A stretch of DNA of 5,136 bases from assembly GCA_003252145.1 (NCBI GenBank), contig QKDJ01000181.1, positions 1 to 5,136 on the forward strand. The letters run 5' to 3'. Positions 1 through 5,136 of this stretch are shown here, one piece after another. A model generated the notes under the pieces. It searched no databases, was not told where the DNA came from, and was given only the letters and a program-made list of their open reading frames with translations. The number at the start of each line of letters is the position of its first letter. Positions within the stretch are counted from its first letter, which is position 1. Both the position numbers and the translations under genes were made by a program. This DNA is from Azovibrio restrictus (GTDB lineage Bacteria; Pseudomonadota; Gammaproteobacteria; Burkholderiales; Rhodocyclaceae).

Positions 1-1476
1 GGTCTTGTCCAAGGCCAGAACCCGCACGTGCTCTGCCCGTTCAAGGGCTTCCGCATTCCGGATCAGAATACCTGCCTTGGCCCCCTGGCCAGTCCCCACC
101 ATGATGGCCGTGGGAGTCGCAAGTCCCAAAGCACAAGGACAGGCAATCACCAGTACCGCCACCGCGTTGACCAGGGCCATGGCCAGATCACCGGACACCA
201 GCCACCAGCCGATAAAAGTGACCAGGGCAATCCCGCACACCACCGGCACGAAAATAGCTGAAATCCGATCCGCCAGACGTTGTACCGGCGCCTTGGATCC
301 TTGCGCCTCGGCCACCAGCCGGATAATGCCGGCCAGCAGGGTATGTTCCCCCACCCCGGTTGCCCGACAGCGCAACATGCCCGCCCCATTGTGGGTGGCA
401 GCATATACAGGGTCCCCTGCCACCTTTTTCACGGGCATGCTTTCGCCAGTGAGCATGGCCTCATCTATGGCTGAATTCCCTTCAATCACCAGGCCATCCA
501 CAGGCACCGCCTCACCGGAACGAATCAGAAATACGTCACCGGGCATCAGGCTATCCACGGGTACTTCCAGCAACTGGCCGTTTTTCTCCACCCGGGCGGT
601 ACGCGGTTGCAGGCGCACCAGAGACTCAATAGCTTCCGAGGTCTTGGCTTTGGCCCTTGCTTCCAGCAACTTGCCCAGCAGCACCAGGGTAATCACGGCG
701 GCGCCGCCTTCAAAATAGACGTGCTGGTGCGCCATTCCGGTCAAGGTCACTACAGTGGAAAAAGCCCAGGCCATGCTTGTTCCCAGGGCCACCAGCACAT
801 CCATGTTTGCCCCACCGCCTCGCAGCGCCTTCCAGGCACCGGTATAAAAACGCCAGCCAATCCAGAATTGCACCGGCGTGGCCAGCAGAAGCTGGAACCA
901 ACGAGGCAGTTCCACGTGTCCATGGGGCCCACTGTCACCGAACATGAACAACATCTGTCCCACCAGAGGCAAGGTCAGCGCCACGCTAATCCAGAACAGT
1001 TTCAGCTCGGCCCCATAAGCCGCTGCCTTGCGTGCCGCCTCTGCCTCCCGAGACAAGCCCTCCAATCGGCTTGCCTTGAACCCGGCCTTTTCGATCGCCG
1101 AAATCACGCTGGCCGGATCAGCCACCCCAGGCTGCCAGCGTACCTTGGCTGTTTCACTGGCCAAATTGACGCTCGCCTCCACGCCGGGCTTCTTGTTCAG
1201 AACTTTCTCGATACGCGCCGCACAGGCGGCACAGGTCATACCGCCAATAGACAGATCCAGCGTCTGCAGTGGCACCTGAAATCCGGCCTTTTCAATGGCG
1301 GCCAGCACTTGGTCAGATGTGCTCTCGCCCTCTTCCAGGCTCACACTTGCTTTCTCACTGGCGAAATTGACACTGGCCGTCACACCGGGAAGCTTGTTCA
1401 GTACCTTCTCGATACGTGCCGCGCAGGCCGCACAACTCATACCGGCAATGGGCAGGTCCAGTTGGGGTGAAGTCAT
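1..1476 (-). CDS. copA: Cu+-translocating P1B-type ATPase with two N-terminal HMA domains (3' end outside window)
   Basis: This gene encodes an inner-membrane pump that uses ATP to export Cu+ from the cytoplasm; 492 residues are visible. In order: HMA domain 1 with GMSCAAC (Cys15, Cys18), HMA domain 2 with GMTCAAC (Cys82, Cys85), a charged linker (about 134-152), four predicted membrane helices (about 157-176, 194-211, 226-246, 254-270), the actuator domain with TGES at 343-346, helix 5 (about 405-428) and helix 6 carrying the CPC metal site (Cys446-Cys448) followed by ALGLATP. The frame ends at the window edge exactly on DKT (Asp490 is the phosphorylated residue), so the nucleotide-binding domain and last helices are missing. 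The ATG at 1476 follows a weak AAGAGA ribosome site, 43 bp after the upstream membrane-protein gene, suggesting co-transcription. CPCALGLATP favours CopA over the cbb3-maturation paralogue CcoI/FixI, usually CPCALSLATP; this distinction is from memory. Copper specificity is inferred from the CPC and HMA motifs. Confidence 0.95.
   Translation of the reverse strand, partial: MTSPQLDLPIAGMSCAACAARIEKVLNKLPGVTASVNFASEKASVSLEEGESTSDQVLAAIEKAGFQVPLQTLDLSIGGMTCAACAARIEKVLNKKPGVEASVNLASETAKVRWQPGVADPASVISAIEKAGFKASRLEGLSREAEAARKAAAYGAELKLFWISVALTLPLVGQMLFMFGDSGPHGHVELPRWFQLLLATPVQFWIGWRFYTGAWKALRGGGANMDVLVALGTSMAWAFSTVVTLTGMAHQHVYFEGGAAVITLVLLGKLLEARAKAKTSEAIESLVRLQPRTARVEKNGQLLEVPVDSLMPGDVFLIRSGEAVPVDGLVIEGNSAIDEAMLTGESMPVKKVAGDPVYAATHNGAGMLRCRATGVGEHTLLAGIIRLVAEAQGSKAPVQRLADRISAIFVPVVCGIALVTFIGWWLVSGDLAMALVNAVAVLVIACPCALGLATPTAIMVGTGQGAKAGILIRNAEALERAEHVRVLALDKT
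1078..1242 (-). repeat. HMA domain repeat unit 2 of copA
   Basis: Residues 79-133 of CopA form the second copy of the heavy-metal-associated domain. It shares with unit 1 the 16-residue run CAACAARIEKVLNK plus flanking PGV and ASVN blocks. The middle part (after residue 112) has diverged from unit 1, so this is a duplication of a whole domain rather than a very recent exact copy. Confidence 0.85.
1279..1443 (-). repeat. HMA domain repeat unit 1 of copA
   Basis: Residues 12-66 of CopA form the first heavy-metal-associated domain. They align without gaps to residues 79-133 at an exact period of 67 residues (201 bp). Over the first 34 aligned residues 28 are identical, and both units end in IEKAGF. 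Confidence 0.85.
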
Positions 1477-1519
1477 GAAAAATCTCTTTTGGCAGTTATG
1501 CGTGGAACCTTAACCCAAC

Positions 1520-2197
1520 TCAGACCTGAGCCGCCTGGATAAGTGCCAAGGCGCCGTAAAGCCCATACAGTCCATAGACAAGAATGAGGAAGCCAGCCAA
1601 GGCCCGCACCACGGGTTTCTGAACCAAGGTCCGAAACCGGGCCAGCAACAAACCAGCCAGGAGCAAGTTGGGCAAGGTGCCCAGCCCAAAAGCCAGCATC
1701 ATCAAAGCCCCTTCCCCTGGAGAGCCTGCACCCAGGGCAGACGCCAGGGCGCTGTACACCAGACCACAGGGCAACCACCCCCACAGCAATCCCAAAGGAA
1801 AAGCCTGGAGCGCACTGCGAGCCGGCAGGAATCGCTTGCCCAGTGGTTGGATACGCCGCCACAAGAGCTGCCCCCAATGCTCCGTGAGCGCCAGCGCCCG
1901 GGTGGCGCCCAACAAATAGAAGCCCAAGGCCACCAGCATGAGATTGGCAAAAATCAGGAGTGCCAGGCGTAGAGGTAGCTGTTCGGACAAGGCCATACTG
2001 CCAGCGCCCAGGGCGCCGACCAGAGCACCCGCCAGTACGTAGGAAAGGATGCGCCCCAGGTTATAGGCCAGATGCAAGGACAGCCGTTGAGGCCCGCCCA
2101 TGGACAGGGCACCGACAATTCCACCACACATGCCCACACAGTGAGTCCCACCAAGAAGCCCCACCAGAAACAAGGCCAGGATCACTGAATCGGGCAT
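1520..2197 (-). CDS. TauE/SafE or DsbD_2-like six-helix membrane protein, probably metal (copper) related
   Basis: The 225-residue product is almost entirely hydrophobic, with about six predicted membrane helices (roughly 5-32, 44-66, 76-97, 133-156, 163-186, 198-220). It carries the signature of the family annotated as sulfite exporter TauE/SafE or UreH/DsbD-like transmembrane protein: GGTHCVGMCGG (His19, Cys20, Cys24) in helix 1, WGWLPCG (Cys144) in helix 4 and FGLGTLPNLL in helix 5. Members commonly lie beside Cu+ ATPase and cbb3 oxidase genes; the membrane-embedded Cys/His residues suggest metal or thiol chemistry, but the substrate is not established and sulfite export is probably a misleading name. 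The ATG at 2197 is supported by a strong GAGGAG ribosome site (2203-2208) five bases upstream. copA follows after 43 bp, hemN lies 79 bp upstream across a hairpin. The length is normal for the family. Confidence 0.9.
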   Translation of the reverse strand: MPDSVILALFLVGLLGGTHCVGMCGGIVGALSMGGPQRLSLHLAYNLGRILSYVLAGALVGALGAGSMALSEQLPLRLALLIFANLMLVALGFYLLGATRALALTEHWGQLLWRRIQPLGKRFLPARSALQAFPLGLLWGWLPCGLVYSALASALGAGSPGEGALMMLAFGLGTLPNLLLAGLLLARFRTLVQKPVVRALAGFLILVYGLYGLYGALALIQAAQV

Positions 2198-2202
2198 GAA
2201 CT

Positions 2203-2208
2203 CTCCTC
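2203..2208 (-). promoter_or_regulatory. Strong ribosome binding site of the SafE-like gene
   Basis: GAGGAG on the minus strand lies five bases before the ATG at 2197. It is the best Shine-Dalgarno match in the hemN-side gene group and fixes this start. Confidence 0.75.
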
Positions 2209-2231
2209 ACTCACAAATCACAGACATCAAG

Positions 2232-2259
2232 CAAAAGGGCCGGAAACCCGGCCCTTTTG
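2232..2259 (-). terminator. Intrinsic terminator or intercistronic hairpin downstream of hemN
   Basis: A perfect 12-bp inverted repeat (arms 2232-2243 and 2248-2259, core GGGCCGG/CCGGCCC) with a four-base loop lies 17 bp after the hemN stop codon. Read on the minus strand, four T residues close the 3' arm, followed by GC rather than a longer T run. This fits a factor-independent terminator of moderate strength. The next gene starts only 34 bp beyond it, leaving little room for a separate promoter, so partial read-through into the copper genes is likely. Confidence 0.75.
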
Positions 2260-2276
2260 GCAATTTCCACCAGCGA

Positions 2277-3671
2277 TCAGATCACCTTGGAATAGCGGGT
2301 ACGTTGCCGATCTGCGCGCAGGTAACGGTCAAACACCATGGAAATGGCCCGCACCAGCATGCGCCCCGGGGGCAATACGGTAATCCACTCATCATCCACC
2401 TTGACCAGACCGGCAGCCTGCATTTCCTTCAGGTCTTCCAGCTCGGCTTCAAAATAGCGCTTGAAATCGATCAGATGGGCGCTTTCGATGGATTCAATGG
2501 ACAGCTCAAAGTGGCACATGAGTGCCTGAATGATGGCCCGACGCAGAATATCGTCCGCATTCAGATCAATACCCCGGAACACCGGCAGCACTTGAGCATC
2601 CAGACGATCGTAATACTCGTCCAGGGTCTTCACATTCTGATAGTAGGTCGGCCCGACCTTGCTGATGGACGAAATGCCGAAAGACAGCATGTCGCAATCC
2701 GCATAGGTGGAGTAACCCTGGAAATTCCGGTGCAGACGCCCCTGACGCTGGGCAACAGCCAACTCGTCATCGGGCTTGGCGAAATGGTCCATACCGATGA
2801 ATACGTAACCCGCATCGGTGAGTTTCTTGATGGCCAGAGCCAAAATCTGCAGGCGGGTGTCGGCCGTCGGCATGTCGGCCTCGGCAATACGGCGCTGGGG
2901 CTTGAACAGACTGGGCAGGTGAGCGTAGTTGTAGATGGACAACCGGTCCGGGTCCATGGCAATCACCCGCTCCAGGGTACGATTAAAGCCCATCACCGTC
3001 TGCCGGGGCAGGCCATAGATCAAATCCACGGAGATGGACTTGAAGCCGTTGGCCCGGGCAGCCTTGATCACACCAGCCGTTTCTTCCTCGGTCTGGATAC
3101 GGTTGATGGCCTGCTGCACCCCTTCGTCGAAATCCTGAACCCCAACGCTCATGCGGTTGAAGCCCAATTCGCCCAGAAGAGCCACAGTGGCGTCATCCAC
3201 CTTGCGGGGATCCACCTCAATGGAGAACTCACCACCTTCCACCAGCTTGAAGTGGCGGCGGGTCACCTCCATCAGCTGACGCATTTCGTCGTGGGAAAGG
3301 AAAGTGGGCGTGCCACCACCCCAGTGGAGCTGAATGACTTCGTGCTCCCCATCCAGGTAACCGCTCTGCAATGCCACTTCCTTGGCAATGTACTTCAGGT
3401 ACTTGGCACTGCGCCCGTGATCCTTGGTAATGATTTTGTTACAGGCACAGTAATAGCAGATGGTGTTACAGAAAGGGATGTGGAAGTATAATGACAGGGG
3501 TCGGCTGATGCCGCCTATGTTCCGTTTACCCAACCACAGCTTGGCCGCCTCGGCATCGAATGCCTCGACAAAGCGGTCTGCAGTAGGATAGGACGTATAG
3601 CGGGGGCCATTAACGTCAAAACGGCGGATGATCTGAGGATCAAAAACCAGATTGGCAGTAGAGAAATTCAT
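2277..3671 (-). CDS. hemN: Oxygen-independent coproporphyrinogen III dehydrogenase (radical SAM)
   Basis: HemN converts coproporphyrinogen III to protoporphyrinogen IX by two oxidative decarboxylations without oxygen, using S-adenosylmethionine and a [4Fe-4S] cluster in the cytoplasm; it replaces HemF when oxygen is scarce. The 464-residue product is close to the E. coli enzyme (about 457). It has the N-terminal GPRYTSYPTA motif (22-31), the radical SAM signature C-x3-C-x2-C (Cys68, Cys72, Cys75) plus the extra Cys77 typical of true HemN rather than HemW-like proteins, and the SAM-contacting GGGTPT motif (118-123). The C-terminal HemN domain runs to the end (RTRYSKVI). The ATG at 3671 is chosen because the frame opens upstream only through a TTG (3740) inside the FNR box; homologues begin near this ATG. 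No clear Shine-Dalgarno is visible before it. The gene is divergent from fnr and has a predicted FNR-activated promoter. Confidence 0.96.
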   Translation of the reverse strand: MNFSTANLVFDPQIIRRFDVNGPRYTSYPTADRFVEAFDAEAAKLWLGKRNIGGISRPLSLYFHIPFCNTICYYCACNKIITKDHGRSAKYLKYIAKEVALQSGYLDGEHEVIQLHWGGGTPTFLSHDEMRQLMEVTRRHFKLVEGGEFSIEVDPRKVDDATVALLGELGFNRMSVGVQDFDEGVQQAINRIQTEEETAGVIKAARANGFKSISVDLIYGLPRQTVMGFNRTLERVIAMDPDRLSIYNYAHLPSLFKPQRRIAEADMPTADTRLQILALAIKKLTDAGYVFIGMDHFAKPDDELAVAQRQGRLHRNFQGYSTYADCDMLSFGISSISKVGPTYYQNVKTLDEYYDRLDAQVLPVFRGIDLNADDILRRAIIQALMCHFELSIESIESAHLIDFKRYFEAELEDLKEMQAAGLVKVDDEWITVLPPGRMLVRAISMVFDRYLRADRQRTRYSKVI

Positions 3672-3691
3672 TGAAACATAAGGCGATAAGT

Positions 3692-3704
3692 TGTGCGGAT
3701 TATG
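3692..3704 (-). promoter_or_regulatory. Predicted hemN promoter -10 and start (class II FNR-dependent)
   Basis: On the minus strand CATAAT (3699-3704) matches TATAAT at five of six positions. With the usual six-base gap, transcription would start near 3692, giving a 20-base leader before the hemN ATG. The FNR box centre is then 41.5 bp upstream of the start, the textbook position at which FNR replaces a -35 element. The spacing match is seen in the sequence; activity is inferred. Confidence 0.6.
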
Positions 3705-3726
3705 TTGGTTTGCAGCTATTGCACGG

Positions 3727-3740
3727 TTGACATGGATCAA
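3727..3740. promoter_or_regulatory. FNR/ANR binding site shared by hemN and fnr
   Basis: TTGAC-ATGG-ATCAA matches the FNR consensus TTGAT-N4-ATCAA at nine of ten specified bases. It lies between divergent hemN and fnr, with its centre 39 bp before the fnr ATG and 62 bp before the hemN ATG. The neighbouring fnr product has the E-x2-S-R recognition residues that read this sequence. It should activate hemN and, because it covers the -35 of fnr, repress fnr. Confidence 0.85.
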
Positions 3741-3760
3741 ACCCGTCTATAACGGCGTGA
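3727..3760 (+). promoter_or_regulatory. Predicted sigma-70 promoter of fnr, overlapped by the FNR box
   Basis: A perfect TTGACA -35 (3727-3732) is followed after a short 15-bp spacer by TATAAC (3748-3753, five of six to consensus), predicting a start near 3760. The -35 is built from the left half of the FNR box, so bound FNR should block RNA polymerase. The spacer is shorter than the optimal 17 bp, so basal strength may be modest. Confidence 0.55.
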
Positions 3761-3766
3761 AGAGGA
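3761..3766 (+). promoter_or_regulatory. Ribosome binding site of fnr
   Basis: AGAGGA is placed six bases before the ATG at 3773, supporting that start. If transcription begins near 3760 the leader is only about 13 bases. Confidence 0.75.
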
Positions 3767-3772
3767 AAGTCA

Positions 3773-4516
3773 ATGCCCCTTAGCCCGGTAGTCAAGGAAA
3801 TTTCCATCGCGGTCATCAAAACGGCCTGCTCAAACTGCAATCTGCGTGAACTCTGCCTGCCCTTTGGCCTCTCCGAAGAGGAAATGGCCCGGCTCGACGA
3901 ACTGATCAATGTGCGCAAGCGCATCAAGCGGGGCGAACATCTGTACCGGGCCGGCCAGCCCTTCGAATCCATCTATGCCATCCGCTCCGGCTTTTTCAAG
4001 ACAGATGTGCTTCTGGAAGATGGCCGCGACCAGGTTACCGGTTTCCAGATGGCCGGCGAACTGCTAGGTCTGGATGGCATCAGCAACGAACACCACTCCT
4101 GTAACGCCGTAGCCCTGGAAGACAGCGAGGTCTGTCATATCCCCTTCTCCCGCCTGGAAAATCTCTCCCGGGAAATTCAGACTTTGCAGCACCACTTCCA
4201 CAAGGTCATGAGCCGGGAAATTGTGCGGGATCACGGGGTCATGATGCTGCTGGGCACCATGCGTGCCGAAGAACGACTGGCAGCCTTCCTCCTGAACCTG
4301 TCCCAACGCTTCACGGCCCGAGGTTTCTCCCATGCGGAATTCAACCTGCGCATGACCCGGGAAGAAATCGGTAGTTACCTGGGACTCAAGCTCGAAACCG
4401 TATCCCGTGCCTTCTCGCGTTTCCAGGAAGAAGGTCTGATTGCTGTGCAACAAAAGCACATCCGCATCCTGAATATTCCCGGGCTCAAGCAGATCATGAG
4501 CCACCATAACCACTAG
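3773..4516 (+). CDS. fnr: Oxygen-sensing transcription regulator FNR/ANR (CRP/FNR family)
   Basis: FNR is a cytoplasmic regulator that dimerises and binds DNA only while it holds an oxygen-labile [4Fe-4S] cluster. The 247-residue product has the N-terminal ligands Cys19, Cys22 and Cys28 and the internal ligand Cys121 (in VCHIPF), equivalent to Cys20, 23, 29 and 122 of E. coli FNR. A cyclic-nucleotide-binding-like beta-roll (about 30-130) is followed by the dimer helix (about 133-160, with Asp153 matching E. coli Asp154), then AEERLAAFLLNLS and a helix-turn-helix. The recognition helix has Glu208, Ser211 and Arg212 (E-T-V-S-R), the residues that read TTGAT half-sites. An additional Cys110 is present, and the residues between the N-terminal cysteines differ from E. 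coli (Asn21, Asn23 in place of Asp22, Ser24). The gene is divergent from hemN and probably autorepressed through the shared FNR box; a hairpin terminator follows 23 bp after the stop. Confidence 0.97.
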   Translation: MPLSPVVKEISIAVIKTACSNCNLRELCLPFGLSEEEMARLDELINVRKRIKRGEHLYRAGQPFESIYAIRSGFFKTDVLLEDGRDQVTGFQMAGELLGLDGISNEHHSCNAVALEDSEVCHIPFSRLENLSREIQTLQHHFHKVMSREIVRDHGVMMLLGTMRAEERLAAFLLNLSQRFTARGFSHAEFNLRMTREEIGSYLGLKLETVSRAFSRFQEEGLIAVQQKHIRILNIPGLKQIMSHHNH

Positions 4517-4539
4517 GTTTCACCGAGCCGAAATAGAAG

Positions 4540-4571
4540 AAGGCCGGCTGTTCTTTGGAACAGCCGGCCTT
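4540..4571. terminator. Bidirectional intrinsic terminator between fnr and the SPFH gene
   Basis: A perfect 14-bp inverted repeat (arms 4540-4553 and 4558-4571, core GGCCGGCTG/CAGCCGGCC) encloses the loop TTTG. On the plus strand the hairpin runs into TTTTC, ending fnr; on the minus strand it runs into CTTCTATTTC, ending the convergent gene whose stop lies 23 bp away. Shared terminators are usual between convergent genes. Confidence 0.85.
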
Positions 4572-4594
4572 TTCACTTTGAAGCGTTAAAGTGC

Positions 4595-5136
4595 TCAGCC
4601 CTTGGGTGATTCTGTGGATTTAACGACCTTCAGGGCGGAAGCCACCAGAGAGGAGATGTCCGCCAGGTTGCCCGGCACGATCAGGGTTGTCCCCTGCTTG
4701 GCCAGATTGCCAAAAGCACTCACATACTGCTCTGCCACCTTGAGATTGACGGCCTCCATGCCGCCGGGAGCCCTGACGGCATCGCCCACCAAACGCACAG
4801 CATCCGCCGTGGCTTCGGCCACCAGGCGCACAGCCTCGGCTTCCCCCTTAGCCTTGTTGATGGCAGCTGCCATCTCTCCTTCTGACATGGCGATGGCGGC
4901 CTGCTTCTCACCGTCCGCCAGGTTGATTTCCTTCTGGCGCTCCCCCTCGGATTCGGCAATCTTGGCCCGCTTTTCCCGCTCGGCCGTAATTTGCAACTGC
5001 ATGGCTCGCAACACGGAATCCGGCGGCACAATGTCCTTGATCTCGTAGCGCAGTACCTTCACCCCCCAGGTGACGCTGGCCTCATCCAGCGCCGCCACCA
5101 CGGTGCGGTTGATGGTTTCCCGATCCTCCAGCAGCC
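4595..5136 (-). CDS. Stomatin/paraslipin-like SPFH (band 7) protein, C-terminal part (5' end outside window)
   Basis: Only the last 179 residues are visible; the frame stays open through the right edge, so the GTG near 5101 is internal, not the start. The fragment begins in the end of the SPFH domain (RETINRTVVAALDEAS, then WGVKVLRYEIKDI and PP), continues into a long Ala/Glu-rich coiled coil (about 51-125: repeated E-x-E-x-Q/A, GEKQAAI, GEMAAAI, GEAEAVR units) and ends with a hydrophobic oligomerisation tail (TTLIVPGNLADISSLVASAL). These are the hallmarks of prokaryotic slipins such as QmcA/YbbK, membrane-anchored scaffolds that form large rings or cages and are often paired with an NfeD-like partner; that partner, if present, would be to the right. 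The missing N-terminal membrane anchor leaves the exact subfamily open; HflC/HflK are less likely given the WGVKVLRYEIKDI block. No functional tie to fnr is visible. Confidence 0.9.
   Translation of the reverse strand, partial: LLEDRETINRTVVAALDEASVTWGVKVLRYEIKDIVPPDSVLRAMQLQITAEREKRAKIAESEGERQKEINLADGEKQAAIAMSEGEMAAAINKAKGEAEAVRLVAEATADAVRLVGDAVRAPGGMEAVNLKVAEQYVSAFGNLAKQGTTLIVPGNLADISSLVASALKVVKSTESPKG

Noticed and set aside
5..1470. Plus-strand open frames (5-718, 607-1470 and shorter ones) opposite copA
   Set aside because: The minus-strand frame encodes a continuous P1B ATPase with HMA, TGES, CPC and DKT motifs; the plus-strand products are low-complexity shadows.
1477..1519. Possible copper-responsive (CueR-type) promoter directly before copA
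   Set aside because: The 43-bp gap has no long dyad or spaced -35/-10 typical of CueR-controlled promoters; co-transcription with the upstream gene is simpler.
1473..1877. A second minus-strand frame overlapping the SafE-like gene and touching the copA start
   Set aside because: It lies within the SafE-like coding region in another frame, has no family motif and no convincing ribosome site.
2217..2230. Possible second FNR box before the SafE-like gene (a TTGAT half on the minus strand)
   Set aside because: Only one half-site matches; the partner half is GTGAT instead of ATCAA, and it is too close to the start codon for an activating position.
2196..3491. A 431-codon open frame on the plus strand, antisense to hemN
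   Set aside because: hemN on the other strand has complete radical SAM and HemN motifs. The antisense frame shows no recognisable domain and is open because of G+C-rich codon bias.
3672..3740. Extended hemN start at the TTG at 3740, adding 23 residues
   Set aside because: It would place the FNR box and predicted -10 inside coding sequence, and the extra residues do not resemble HemN N-termini.
4064..4513. Minus-strand open frame antisense to fnr
   Set aside because: fnr is unambiguous on the plus strand; the antisense product has no recognisable features.
4602..5048. Plus-strand open frame opposite the SPFH gene
   Set aside because: The minus strand carries the SPFH end, coiled coil and tail motifs; the plus frame is a Ser/Ala-rich shadow.
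1..5136. CRISPR array, tRNA/rRNA gene, insertion sequence or phage-like element
   Set aside because: No evenly spaced repeats, cloverleaf, transposase motifs or terminal repeats were seen; almost every base belongs to the five genes or their short regulatory gaps.

Overview
The window (about 5.1 kb, moderately high G+C, densely coded) looks like chromosomal DNA of a respiring, facultatively anaerobic proteobacterium, most likely a gammaproteobacterium. This rests on an FNR that aligns with Escherichia coli FNR at a constant one-residue offset through every key residue, a HemN of the same type, and a gene neighbourhood (Cu+ ATPase, TauE/SafE-like membrane protein, hemN, fnr/anr) that in many proteobacteria sits beside the cbb3 oxidase genes. 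I cannot name the genus.

Layout. On the minus strand, read right to left from 3671: hemN (2277-3671, oxygen-independent coproporphyrinogen III dehydrogenase), a hairpin (2232-2259), a six-helix TauE/SafE or DsbD-like membrane protein (1520-2197), and copA, a Cu+ P1B-type ATPase (1-1476). copA is cut by the left edge exactly after its catalytic DKT motif. On the plus strand, fnr (3773-4516) diverges from hemN. A strong bidirectional hairpin (4540-4571) separates fnr from a convergent stomatin/paraslipin-like SPFH gene (4595-5136, minus), whose N-terminus lies beyond the right edge.

How they work together. HemN supplies haem without oxygen. CopA, probably with the SafE-like protein, handles copper at the inner membrane. 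FNR senses oxygen through an Fe-S cluster. The 101-bp hemN/fnr gap holds one clear FNR box (3727-3740). Its centre is 41.5 bp from the predicted hemN transcription start, the classical activating position, and the same bases contain a perfect TTGACA -35 for fnr. The simplest reading is that one site activates hemN and represses fnr when oxygen is low. The slipin gene is probably an unrelated neighbour.

No new biological system is evident. The points most worth checking are the dual-use FNR box, the hairpin splitting hemN from the copper genes, the near-duplicate metal-binding domains of CopA, and residue changes around the FNR cluster.
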